64,000 nt of DNA, from NCBI RefSeq assembly GCF_014651015.1, contig NZ_BMWB01000006.1:124001-188000 (forward strand). The letters are read 5' to 3'. The DNA is from Streptomyces xantholiticus (GTDB taxonomy: Bacteria; Actinomycetota; Actinomycetes; Streptomycetales; Streptomycetaceae). The notes beneath the pieces were generated by a model that searched no databases, was not told where the DNA came from, and was given only the letters and a program-made list of their open reading frames with translations. Below are positions 53,663 through 61,982 of this stretch, one piece after another (positions within the stretch are counted from its first letter, which is position 1; each line of letters starts with the position of its first letter). Both the position numbers and the translations under genes were made by a program.

Positions 53663-55678
53663 TCAGGCGGCTGCGGGAACCTTGGCTTCCGCGGCCGGGG
53701 CGGCGGGAGCGGCCGCGGCGGTCTCCGCCTTGCGACGGCTCTTGAGGAGGACCACGAGCGTGGCGGTGACCACGGTGCCGGCCGCGATCGCCAGCAGGTA
53801 GAGCAGCGGCTGCCCGATCAGCGGGACGACGAAGATGCCGCCGTGCGGGGCGCGCAGCGTGGCGTCGAAGGCCATCGACAGGGCGCCGGTGACCGCTCCG
53901 CCGACCATCGCGGACGGGATCACGCGCAGCGGGTCCGCAGCGGCGAACGGGATGGCGCCCTCGCTGATGAAGGAGGCACCGAGGACCCAGGCAGCCTTGC
54001 CGTTGTCCCGCTCGGTCTTCGTGAACAGCTTCCCGCGTACGGTCGTCGCGAGGGCCATGCCCAGCGGCGGGACCATGCCCGCCGCCATCACGGCGGCCAT
54101 GACCTTGAGGCTGCCGTCGGTGGGCGTCGCCAGGCCACCGACCGCGAAGGCGTAGGCCACCTTGTTGACCGGCCCGCCGAGGTCGAAGCACATCATGAGA
54201 CCGAGCAGGACCCCCAGCAGTACGGCGTTGCCGCCGGAGAGGCCGCTCAGCCAGTCGGTCATGCCCTTCTGCAGGGAGGCGATCGGCTTGCCGACGACGA
54301 CGAACATCAGGAATCCGACCACGGCGGACGAGATCAGCGGGATCACGACCACCGGCATCACACCGCGCAGCACGGGCGGGACGTTGACGCGCTGGATCGC
54401 CATCACCACCGCGCCCGCGATGAGACCGGCGGCGAGTCCGCCGAGGAAGCCGGCGTTGATGGTGACCGCGATGGCGCCGCCCACGATGCCGGGCACGAGC
54501 CCGGGCCGGTCGACCATGCCGTAGGCGATGTATCCGGCGAGGACGGGCACCAGGAAGCCGAACGCGGCGCCGCCGATCTGGAACAGCAGGGCCGCCCAGC
54601 TCGCTACCTCGGTCCATACGAAGTGCTCGGCGACCGATGGGGCGGTGTTGATCTCGTATCCGCCGATGGCGAAGGCGAGCGCGATGAGCAGACCGCCCGC
54701 GGCGACGAACGGCACCATGTAACTGACGCCGGTCATCAGCCACTTGCGCAGACGGGTGCCGAAGTGGTCGCCGGGGGCGCCGGTGTCCATGGGTGCCGTG
54801 GCGGTGGCCGCGGTGGTGGTCTCGCCGCGGGCGGCCTTGCCGCGTACGTCGGCGATGAGTTCGGCGGGCCGGTTGATGGCCGCCTTCACGCCGACGTCGA
54901 CGGTCGGCTTGCCGGCGAACCGGTCCTTCTCCCTGACCTCCACGTCGTGCGCGAGGATCACGGCGTCGGCGGCCGCGATCACCCGCGGGTCGAGGCGGGT
55001 GAATCCGGCCGAGCCCTGTGTCTCGACGACGAGTTCGACGCCCACGGCCTCGCCGGCCTTCTGAAGCGACTCGGCGGCCATGTAGGTGTGGGCGATCCCG
55101 GTGGGACAGGAGGTGACGACCACGATCCGGAAGGGCGCGGCCGCGGCCTGCGCGGGGGCGCCCGTGGCCGGAGTCTCACCGGCGGCCTGCACGGAGACGG
55201 GCGCGGACTCACGCGCGGGGCCGCCCGGCACCGCCGCCTCCTCCCCGCGGATCAGGGCCGCGACCGCCGCCGGGTCGCGCTCTGCACGCAGCGCGTCGGT
55301 GAACTCGGCGTCCATGAGCCGCCGGGCCAGCGACGACAGGATCGTCAGATGGTCGTCGTCCGCGCCCGCCGGCGCGGCTATCAGGAAGATCAGGTCGGCG
55401 GGCCCGTCAGGGGCGCCGAAGTCGATGCCGGACCCGCTGCGGCCGAAGGCGAGCGTCGGCGCGGTGACGTGCTCGCTGCGGCAGTGCGGAATGCCGATGC
55501 CGCCGTCGAGGCCGGTCGGCATCTGGGCCTCGCGGGCCGCCACGTCGGCGAGGAAGCCTTCGATGTCCGTGACGCGTCCGGCAGCCACCATCCGCTCGGC
55601 GAGGGACCGTGCGGCGGCCTGCTTGGTCTCGGCGGACAGGTCGACGTCGACCAGTCCTGCGGTGATCAACTCACTCAT
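53663..55678 (-). CDS. fruA: Fructose-specific PTS permease, fused IIA-IIB-IIC
   Basis: 671 residues, ATG at 55678. IIA (~1-150: GIGIPHCRSEHV with phospho-His), IIB (~185-285: VVVTSCPTGIAHTYMAAESL with phospho-Cys, VETQGS), IIC (~320-650: eight or more membrane helices, e.g. GVSYMVPFVAAGGLLIALAFAIGG, GFLVPVLAGYIAYGMVDRPGLVPGIVGG, FDLGGPVNKVAYAFAVGGL, ISEGAIPFAAADP). Takes up fructose and releases fructose 1-phosphate, the substrate of the adjacent kinase. Ala/Pro-rich linker between IIA and IIB. Confidence 0.96.
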   Translation of the reverse strand: MSELITAGLVDVDLSAETKQAAARSLAERMVAAGRVTDIEGFLADVAAREAQMPTGLDGGIGIPHCRSEHVTAPTLAFGRSGSGIDFGAPDGPADLIFLIAAPAGADDDHLTILSSLARRLMDAEFTDALRAERDPAAVAALIRGEEAAVPGGPARESAPVSVQAAGETPATGAPAQAAAAPFRIVVVTSCPTGIAHTYMAAESLQKAGEAVGVELVVETQGSAGFTRLDPRVIAAADAVILAHDVEVREKDRFAGKPTVDVGVKAAINRPAELIADVRGKAARGETTTAATATAPMDTGAPGDHFGTRLRKWLMTGVSYMVPFVAAGGLLIALAFAIGGYEINTAPSVAEHFVWTEVASWAALLFQIGGAAFGFLVPVLAGYIAYGMVDRPGLVPGIVGGAIAVTINAGFLGGLAAGLIAGAVVMAIQRVNVPPVLRGVMPVVVIPLISSAVVGFLMFVVVGKPIASLQKGMTDWLSGLSGGNAVLLGVLLGLMMCFDLGGPVNKVAYAFAVGGLATPTDGSLKVMAAVMAAGMVPPLGMALATTVRGKLFTKTERDNGKAAWVLGASFISEGAIPFAAADPLRVIPSAMVGGAVTGALSMAFDATLRAPHGGIFVVPLIGQPLLYLLAIAAGTVVTATLVVLLKSRRKAETAAAAPAAPAAEAKVPAAA

Positions 55679-55823
55679 CGCGCGGCTCCTTGCTCGCGAA
55701 CCGCCGGGGCGGCGGTGGTGGGACTGGGTGGTGCGGCAGCCGTCGGGCCGGTTGTGCCGGGGACGGTGCGGTGGGACCGCCCTCCGGTACGAGGGGGACG
55801 GTGGTTCCGGCCCGGACGGACGG

Positions 55824-56771
55824 TCATGGCGCCGGCTCCCCGAGGACGCGGTCCAAGGGGACGGACTCGGTGATCGTGACCACCGCCGGGTTCAGGTCGG
55901 CCGGTGTCGGCATGACGCTGCCCGGCAGCTGGACGGCGGCGGTCCCATGGGCGACGGCGGCCGCGAGGGCCGCGGGGCCACTGCCCCCGGCGGCGAGGAA
56001 GCCCGCCAAAGAGGCGTCTCCCGCGCCGACGTTGCTGCGGACCGCGCCGGCGGGCGCGTGGCCGAACCAGACGCCGGTGTCGTCCACGAGCAGTTGACCG
56101 TCCGCGCCCAGGCTGGCGAGGACCGCCCGCGCTCCCCGCTCGCGCAGTTCCTCCGCCGCCTTGACGGCGTCGCCGACGGTGGCGAGGGGGCGGCCGACGG
56201 CTTCGGCGAGTTCCTCCGCGTTGGGCTTGACCACATCGGGCCGTTCCCGCAGCGCGGCGGTCAGGGCGGCGCCGGAGGTGTCGAGGGCGACCCTGGCGCC
56301 GGCCCCGTGGATGCGGGCCACCAGTTCGGCGTACCACTCGGGGCGCAGACCACGCGGCAGGCTGCCGCAGCAGGCGATCCAGTCGGCATCGGCGGAACGG
56401 GTCCGTACGGCCTCCAGCAGCGCCTCGGCCTCGGCGGGGGCGAGGTCGGGGCCGGCCGCGTTGATCTTGGTGAGAGTGCCGTCGGGTTCGACGAGCGTGA
56501 TGTTGACGCGGGTCGAACCGGCGACGGGGACGCCGGCGGCCTCGATGCCGTGTTCACCGAGGAGCCGGTCGAGCAGTGCGCCCTCGGGGCCTCCCAGCGG
56601 GACGACGGCCACGGTGCGCCGGCCGGCCGCGGCCACGGCCCGCGAGACATTGACGCCCTTGCCGCCGGGGTCGACCCGGTCCCTGGCCGCTCGCAGCACG
56701 GCGCCACGGTCCAGGGACGGCAGTTCGTAGGTGCGGTCCAGGCTCGGGTTCGGGGTGATGGTGAGGATCAT
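55824..56771 (-). CDS. fruK: 1-Phosphofructokinase
   Basis: 315 residues; ATG at 56771 overlaps the regulator stop (ATGA). Ribokinase/PfkB fold: TPNPSLDRTYEL, GGKGVNVSRAV, KPNAEELAEAVGRPL and the anion-hole/catalytic GAGDASLAGFLA (Asp base). Phosphorylates fructose 1-phosphate to fructose 1,6-bisphosphate. 145 nt before fruA. Confidence 0.95.
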   Translation of the reverse strand: MILTITPNPSLDRTYELPSLDRGAVLRAARDRVDPGGKGVNVSRAVAAAGRRTVAVVPLGGPEGALLDRLLGEHGIEAAGVPVAGSTRVNITLVEPDGTLTKINAAGPDLAPAEAEALLEAVRTRSADADWIACCGSLPRGLRPEWYAELVARIHGAGARVALDTSGAALTAALRERPDVVKPNAEELAEAVGRPLATVGDAVKAAEELRERGARAVLASLGADGQLLVDDTGVWFGHAPAGAVRSNVGAGDASLAGFLAAGGSGPAALAAAVAHGTAAVQLPGSVMPTPADLNPAVVTITESVPLDRVLGEPAP

Positions 56772-57529
56772 GCGCGGACGACCTCCGTGCCCTGCGCCTC
56801 GATGGCGCGGGCGTCTTCGGGGCTGAGACCGGTGTCGGTGATCAGCAGGTCCACGTCGGCGAGGTCGCCGAAGCGGGCGAAGTGCTGCTGTCCGAACTTG
56901 GCGGAGTCGGCAAGCAGTACGACCCTGCGGGCGGCGGCGATGGCGGCCCGCTTGACCGCCGCCTCCGCCAGGTCGGGGGTGGTCAGGCCGCCGTCGACGG
57001 CGAATCCGTTGGTGGCGAGGAAGACGACGTCGGCCTTGATCTCCGCGTACGCCCGCAGCGCCCAGGCATCGACCGCGGCGCGGGTACGGTGCCTGACCCG
57101 GCCTCCGACGAGGTGGAGGGCGATGCCCGGATGGTCGGCGAGCCGGGCGGCGACGGGGAGGGCATGGGTCACGACCGTCAGTGGCGAATCCGCCGGGAGG
57201 TCTGCGGCCAGCCGCGCCGCCGTGGTGCCGGCGTCCAGGATGATGCTGCCGTCGACGGGGAGTTCGGCGAGTGCGGCCCGCGCGATGCGCTCCTTCTCCT
57301 CGGCGGCGACCGCATCGCGCTCCGCGAGGTCGGGCTCGAAGTCGAGATGGCCTGCCGGGATGGCCCCGCCGTGCACACGCCGCACCAGCCCCGCCCGGTC
57401 GAGCGCCTTGAGGTCGCGCCGCACCGTCTCGGCGGTGACCTGGAACTCCTCGGCGAGGGACAGCACATCCACCCGACCGCTTTCACGGGCCAGGCGCATG
57501 ATCTCCTGCTGACGCTCCGCTGCGAACAT
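56768..57529 (-). CDS. DeoR/GlpR-family regulator of the fructose operon
   Basis: 253 residues, ATG at 57529. N-terminal DeoR HTH (AAERQQEIMRLARESGRVDVLSLAEEFQVTAETVRRDLKALDRAGLVRRVHGGAI) and ISOCOT-like effector domain (IILDAGTTAARLAADL, TVVTHALPVAARL, DVVFLATNGFAVDGGLTTPDLAEAAVKRAAIAAARRVVLLADSAKFGQ). First gene of the fru operon and overlaps fruK; most likely senses fructose 1-phosphate. Two direct repeats covering its start region are candidate operators. No strong ribosome site, so weak or leaderless translation is possible. Confidence 0.92.
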   Translation of the reverse strand: MFAAERQQEIMRLARESGRVDVLSLAEEFQVTAETVRRDLKALDRAGLVRRVHGGAIPAGHLDFEPDLAERDAVAAEEKERIARAALAELPVDGSIILDAGTTAARLAADLPADSPLTVVTHALPVAARLADHPGIALHLVGGRVRHRTRAAVDAWALRAYAEIKADVVFLATNGFAVDGGLTTPDLAEAAVKRAAIAAARRVVLLADSAKFGQQHFARFGDLADVDLLITDTGLSPEDARAIEAQGTEVVRA

Positions 57530-57572
57530 GTGGTTTTACATCCGTTTCCATGACCGAGTCTGTGGTTTTTAC
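57529..57572. promoter_or_regulatory. Direct repeats: candidate operators of fru regulator
   Basis: TGTGGTTTTAC (57529-57539) and TGTGGTTTTTAC (57561-57572), 32 nt apart, i.e. three helical turns, on the same face. The first overlaps the regulator's ATG. They stand out as AT-rich in very GC-rich DNA. Confidence 0.6.
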
Positions 57573-57667
57573 CGATGCTACGCCCACGCCACCGAGAAGT
57601 AAACAGATTCGGGCATGCAACCGGGCAGAGACAGGCTCTGGCGGCCGCCGCACCCGTACGGACGGGG

Positions 57668-58405
57668 TCAGCGGCCGGGCAGCCCGTGATCGCGGAGCCG
57701 GCCCACGGACAGACCGCGTGCCCGGCAGTCGGCGACGATCCTCGGCAGCGCCCCCAGCGCCGCACGCCACGACCCTTGGGCGCTCGTCACGTCGGAGTCG
57801 TGCAGCAGCACCGTTGCCCCGCCCCTCAGGGTCCGGTTCACCTCCGCGCGCACGCTGTCCGGTGTGGCCACTGCCGTCCAGTCGCGGCCCCAGGACGTCC
57901 ACAGCACCGGGCGCAAGCCGGTCGCACGGGCCGCGTTCCACCGGCCGCCGGTGAGGATTCCGTACGGCGGCCGGTACCAGAGCGGCCGATCGCCGCCGAC
58001 CTCCGTGATCAGCCACGCCGTCCGCGCCAGGTCCCGGACGTCCCGCCAGGGCCGGGGCCACCACGGCCTCTCGTGGCGCCAGCCGTGGACCGCCAGTTCA
58101 TGGCCTTCCGCCGCCATACGCATCCCCAGCCGGGGGTGCTCCGCCAGCCGACTGCCCAGGACGAAGAAGGTCGCTCGTACGGAGAGCTCGTCCAGGGCCC
58201 GGAGAAAGTACGGGGTGGTACGCGGATCGGGGCCGTCGTCGAAGGTGAGCGCCACCCGCCCCGGATCTCCTCGCCCGTCGAACACCGGGGCGAGCGCGCC
58301 GCGGACACCGGGGAGCCAGGTCGCGGCGGGCCCGATGTGTGCGCCGGCCACTGCGAGTGCCGCCGCCAGAGCGCCGGCGGCGGGTCCACTTTTCCTGTGC
58401 GTCAC
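57668..58405 (-). CDS. Polysaccharide deacetylase (NodB/CE4-like)
   Basis: 245 residues; GTG at 58405 overlaps the transporter stop (GTGA), another GTG lies 3 nt earlier. N-terminal hydrophobic segment (AAGALAAALAVAGAHIG) may be a signal anchor. CE4 motifs: VALTFDDGPD (catalytic base), HELAVHGWRHE (metal His pair), WYRPPYG, and VLLHDSD near the end. Expected to remove acetyl groups from envelope or secreted glycans. Operon with a DMT-type transporter. Confidence 0.9.
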   Translation of the reverse strand: MTHRKSGPAAGALAAALAVAGAHIGPAATWLPGVRGALAPVFDGRGDPGRVALTFDDGPDPRTTPYFLRALDELSVRATFFVLGSRLAEHPRLGMRMAAEGHELAVHGWRHERPWWPRPWRDVRDLARTAWLITEVGGDRPLWYRPPYGILTGGRWNAARATGLRPVLWTSWGRDWTAVATPDSVRAEVNRTLRGGATVLLHDSDVTSAQGSWRAALGALPRIVADCRARGLSVGRLRDHGLPGR

Positions 58406-59268
58406 CACTTCGCCCCGCCGTCACGGTCCTCCGCCAGCAGTGGCGACCTGGCCAGCTCCAGACACCCCGCCACCAGCAGGCCGAGGGCCACCAATTCGAA
58501 CGGTGCCCGCCAGCCCAGCTGTACGCGCTCGTCGAACAGCACCACGCCCAGAACCACGCTCAGCAACGCGTCGCCCAGCGTGAGAGCGGGCTGCGAGGCC
58601 GCCAGCGAGCCGGCCCGGAGCGTCACCTGCAGCAGCACGAAACTGCCGAGTCCCAGAGCCACGGCCGCGTACGGCTGCCATGTCGTCAGCACCTCGCCGA
58701 TCCCGTCCGGCAGCCGGCCGAACGCGTCCTTCAACAGCGCCGCGGTGCAGGCGAACCCGATCGCGGTCGCGGTGCCCAGCACCGCGGCGCGGGCGGCGGA
58801 CGGCAGCCGCAGGGAAACGAGACCCAGCAGGCCGACGGCAACCGCGACGGCGACCGCGGTCCACAGCCAGTGCACCAGCAGCACGGTCTCCCGCGCCCCG
58901 GAGGGCGCGGCCAACGCGAGGAAGACGCCCAGGCCCACCGCCATGGCGGCGAACGCCACCCGGGCCCGCCGGTCGGGCCGCCGCCGGAACACGATGCCCC
59001 CGACGACCAGGGTGAACAGCAGCTCCGTGCTCATCACCGGCTGCACCACGGAGAGCGGTCCCGTCGCCAGGGCCAGCGCCTGGCAGATGCCCGACACCGC
59101 CAGCAGTGCCGCGCCCCAGATCCATACGCGCTGGCGCAGCAGAGCCGCCGTCGGCGACGTCCCGTTCTTCGCACGACCGACCTTCGCCGCCGCTCGCCGC
59201 TGCAGCACGGAGGACGCCGCGTTGCCGAGCGCGGCGAGCAGCGCCAGGCAGACGGACAGCGCCATCAT
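58402..59268 (-). CDS. DMT/EamA-type membrane transporter
   Basis: 288 residues from ATG at 59268 (a second ATG 3 nt on is equal; no clear ribosome site). About ten hydrophobic helices (LSVCLALLAALGNAASSVL, VWIWGAALLAVSGICQALAL, VVQPVMSTELLFTLVVGGIVF, VAFAAMAVGLGVFLALAA, AVAVAVAVGLLGLVSL, ALTLGDALLSVVLGVVLF), with the DMT-family repeated EamA pattern. Exports or imports a small metabolite; the substrate is unknown. Coupled to the deacetylase gene. Confidence 0.82.
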   Translation of the reverse strand: MMALSVCLALLAALGNAASSVLQRRAAAKVGRAKNGTSPTAALLRQRVWIWGAALLAVSGICQALALATGPLSVVQPVMSTELLFTLVVGGIVFRRRPDRRARVAFAAMAVGLGVFLALAAPSGARETVLLVHWLWTAVAVAVAVGLLGLVSLRLPSAARAAVLGTATAIGFACTAALLKDAFGRLPDGIGEVLTTWQPYAAVALGLGSFVLLQVTLRAGSLAASQPALTLGDALLSVVLGVVLFDERVQLGWRAPFELVALGLLVAGCLELARSPLLAEDRDGGAKW

Positions 59269-59563
59269 CGGGACGGGTCTTGCCGGCGCGGTCGGCGTCC
59301 TGCCCGCTCCTCCTCGCCGGGGCGGCGCGCAGCCGCCCGGAACCGGCAAAGCCAACGGCACATGCGGACCTCCCGACGTCACGACCGAGCACGTCCAGCC
59401 TGTCGAGTATTCGCTCCGCCGCCCCCCGGGAGCGGGCGCCGAGGCCGCCGATTCACCCGATCGGTCCCGCCGTTCCGGCCCCACGGGCGCCGGTACGGAC
59501 GGGTCGGGGCCACCATGGACACACAAGGGTCCGTCCGGCGCACTGGTGCCGAGGAGGTGCCAC

Positions 59564-60670
59564 ATGGCCCGGCGCTTCATGGTGCTCAGTGCCGGTATGG
59601 GGGCAGGTCACGACGCGGTCGCGGGCGAACTGGCCCGCAGGCTCGCCGCAAAGGGGCACGAGGTGCTGGTACGCGATGTGCTGGCCCTGCTGCCGGTCGG
59701 CGTCGGGCGGGCACTGCGCTCCTCGTACCGATTCTCGGTACGCCACGTCCCCCTTCTCTACGCGGGAGTTCACGCTCTTTTTCTCGCGCCGGGTGAAACG
59801 GCGGAGGGGGACGAGGCGGCGAGCGGGCAGCGGGGCCGGCTCCTGGAAATGTCGCCGCTGCCCGCGCTGGCCGAAGGCCGGCTCGGTGCACTGGTGCGCG
59901 ACTGGAAGCCGGACGCCGTCGTCTCGACGTTCCATCTCGCCGCCCAGATCACCGGCCGGATGCGCGACCGTGGCACGCTGCGCGTCCCCAGCGCGGTGTT
60001 CGTCACGGACTTCGCCGTGCACCGCGGCTGGCTCCAGCCGGGCAACGACCTTTACCTGTGCGTGACGGCAAGCTGTGCGGAGGCGGTTCGCTCGGCGACC
60101 GGCGCCCGGGCCGCCGTTTCCGGGCCGGTGGTGCCACCGGAGTTCGGCCGGCCGGCCGGCCCTGGCACGACCGGCCCGCCGGGGAGCCGGCCCACGGTGC
60201 TGATCTGCACGGGAGCGTGGGGCGTCGGCTCCGGGCTGACGCGTACCGCACAGGCGCTGGCCGACCATGGCTGCCTGCCGGCGCTGCTGTGCGGCCGGGA
60301 CGAAAGGCTCCGTCGCAGGGCGGCCGCCGTGCCCGGCGCGGTCGCGCTCGGCTGGGTGAACGATCTGCCGCAGCGGATGGCTTCCGCACGGCTCCTCATC
60401 GACAATGCCGCCGGCCAGACTGCGGTGCAGGCCCTCGCCGCGGGTCTTCCCGTCGTCGGCTACCGGCCCATGGCGGGCCACGGGGCCACCGGCGTACGCG
60501 CGATGTCGGCGGAAGGGGTCACGGCGTCGGCGAGCAGCCTCGGCGAACTGCTGTGGTGGGTGGACGAGTTGCTGATGCCGGGTCCAGTGCGGGAGCGGCA
60601 GCTCGCGCGCGCCGCTGCCTTGTTCCGCGACGACGCGGCACGCTTCGTCGCGGAACTGGCGGCCGTCTGA
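59564..60670 (+). CDS. MGDG-synthase-like glycosyltransferase
   Basis: 368 residues, ATG at 59564 with GAGGAGG upstream. GT28/MurG-type: N-terminal RFMVLSAGMGAGHDAVAGELARRLAAKGHEVLVRDVLALLP (glycine-rich acceptor side, MGDG synthase N-domain), VVSTFHLAAQIT, FVTDFAVHRGWLQPGNDLYLC, then the nucleotide-sugar side VLICTGAWGVGSGL and LLIDNAAGQTAVQALAAGLPVVGYRPMAGHGA. Probably transfers hexose from UDP-sugar to a lipid at the inner membrane face. The last gene on this strand, convergent with the SDR gene 17 nt away. Confidence 0.88.
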   Translation: MARRFMVLSAGMGAGHDAVAGELARRLAAKGHEVLVRDVLALLPVGVGRALRSSYRFSVRHVPLLYAGVHALFLAPGETAEGDEAASGQRGRLLEMSPLPALAEGRLGALVRDWKPDAVVSTFHLAAQITGRMRDRGTLRVPSAVFVTDFAVHRGWLQPGNDLYLCVTASCAEAVRSATGARAAVSGPVVPPEFGRPAGPGTTGPPGSRPTVLICTGAWGVGSGLTRTAQALADHGCLPALLCGRDERLRRRAAAVPGAVALGWVNDLPQRMASARLLIDNAAGQTAVQALAAGLPVVGYRPMAGHGATGVRAMSAEGVTASASSLGELLWWVDELLMPGPVRERQLARAAALFRDDAARFVAELAAV

Positions 60671-60687
60671 AGCAACGGCCGGCCCCC

Positions 60688-61491
60688 TCAGCCGAAGCGT
60701 TCGGCCAGGCGTCGGAAGACCACCGGCACCGCACCGTGGATTCGCGCCGGGAGCCTGAGCCACGGCGGGATGAAGACCTCGGCCCTGTTGCGGCCCACGA
60801 CCATGCGCCAGACCGCTTCGGCGACCTGCTCGGCGGGGACCGGCTTCGGCCTGGACCGCAGGCAGGGAGCGCCGCGCCGTTCGAAGAACGGCGTGTCGAC
60901 GATGCCTGGGATCACCAGGCAGATCTCCACACCGCTGCCTTTGAGTTCGTAGCGCAGGCTGTCGGCGAAGGCGCCCAGCGCCGCCTTGGCCGCCGAGTAC
61001 ACCGCTTCGTCCGCGACGCCCACCGCACCGGCGATCGAGCCGAGCAGCACGACCCGCCCCCTGCCCCGGGCGACCATCTGCGGCAACAGCCGGCGCACCA
61101 GGTGCACCACGGATGCCAGGTCGACCGAGAGCACCTCGTCGATCGCCGCAGGCGGTATGGCGGTGAACGGCCCCGCCCAGCCGATGCCCGCCGCCGCCAC
61201 GAGGACGTCCACGTGCCCGGCGGACTCGACGGCCCTGCAGGCGATGTGCTCGGCGCTCGCCGGGTCGGCGAGGTCGGCCCGCAGCACGGCCCCGCCGGTG
61301 CGGCTTGCCACCTCCTCCAGGCGCTCCTTGTCGCGTCCGTGGAGCAGCAGGTGCCAGCCCGGGGCGGCGGCGAAGCGGTCCGCGACGGCCGCGCCGATCC
61401 CCGAGGACGCGCCGGTGATCAGCACCACCGGCCCTTCCGGTCTTCTCGTCGATCCCTCGGGCACTTCGGACCTCGCAGGCGCCACGGGCAT
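60688..61491 (-). CDS. Short-chain dehydrogenase/reductase
   Basis: 267 residues; ATG at 61491 shares one base with the stop of the gene before (TGATG), which decides the start over an in-frame site 84 nt upstream. Classical SDR: VVLITGASSGIGAAVADRF (TGxxxGxG), AAAGIG (NNAG equivalent), Ser in LLGSIAGAVG, YSAAKAAL (YxxxK), and PGIVDTPF. Reduces or oxidises an alcohol/ketone; substrate not known. Operon end after the unknown protein and molybdopterin oxidoreductase. Confidence 0.9.
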   Translation of the reverse strand: MPVAPARSEVPEGSTRRPEGPVVLITGASSGIGAAVADRFAAAPGWHLLLHGRDKERLEEVASRTGGAVLRADLADPASAEHIACRAVESAGHVDVLVAAAGIGWAGPFTAIPPAAIDEVLSVDLASVVHLVRRLLPQMVARGRGRVVLLGSIAGAVGVADEAVYSAAKAALGAFADSLRYELKGSGVEICLVIPGIVDTPFFERRGAPCLRSRPKPVPAEQVAEAVWRMVVGRNRAEVFIPPWLRLPARIHGAVPVVFRRLAERFG

Positions 61492-61982
61492 CACAGGCTC
61501 GTCAGAAGCTGCGGCGAGATGTTCTTGATCATGGTGTTGGTCCAGCGCATCTGCCGAAGCGTCCGCGGATGGCACGACGAGGCGAGCTCCAGCAGCCGTG
61601 TGTCCCTCGCGGCCTGTGCGGCCTGCGCCAGCATCTCCCAGTGGAGGGAGTTCCCGGTTGCGTCCAGATGCAGCTCACGCAGGTCGCGCAGGAGCAGCAG
61701 GCCCGGTTCCGGGCGGTGTCCGACGGCCTGCGCCGCCCTCTCCCGCACCATCGTCAGCAGCGCCGGCGACGGCTTCGAGGGGGGCGCGCCCAGCTCGAGA
61801 CCGTACGAGCGGCCGGTGCCGGCCAGCCGTTCGACATGCTCCCTGGACCAGCCGGCGAGGTCCTTGGCCACGTGGTGGACCTCGTGCTCGGTGCGGTGGC
61901 GGTCGGCCACCGCGAGCAGTTCCCCGGCGAGATGCTGCTCCCCGTGGTGGAGGAGGCGCAGGGTGAGGGTGATGCCGTTCAT
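61491..61982 (-). CDS. Unknown His/Glu-rich helical protein beside molybdopterin oxidoreductase
   Basis: 163 residues; ATG at 61982 overlaps the oxidoreductase stop (ATGA). No family I can name. The first half is rich in His/Glu at helical spacing (RLLHHGEQHLAGELLAVADRHRTEHEVHHVAKDLAGW) and the second has LLLRDLRELHLDATGNSLHWEMLAQAAQAARD, a pattern suggestive of a ferritin-like four-helix bundle with possible metal sites. No membrane helix or signal. The coupled position indicates a role with the molybdoenzyme, perhaps as chaperone or metal-dependent partner. Confidence 0.7.
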   Translation of the reverse strand: MNGITLTLRLLHHGEQHLAGELLAVADRHRTEHEVHHVAKDLAGWSREHVERLAGTGRSYGLELGAPPSKPSPALLTMVRERAAQAVGHRPEPGLLLLRDLRELHLDATGNSLHWEMLAQAAQAARDTRLLELASSCHPRTLRQMRWTNTMIKNISPQLLTSL

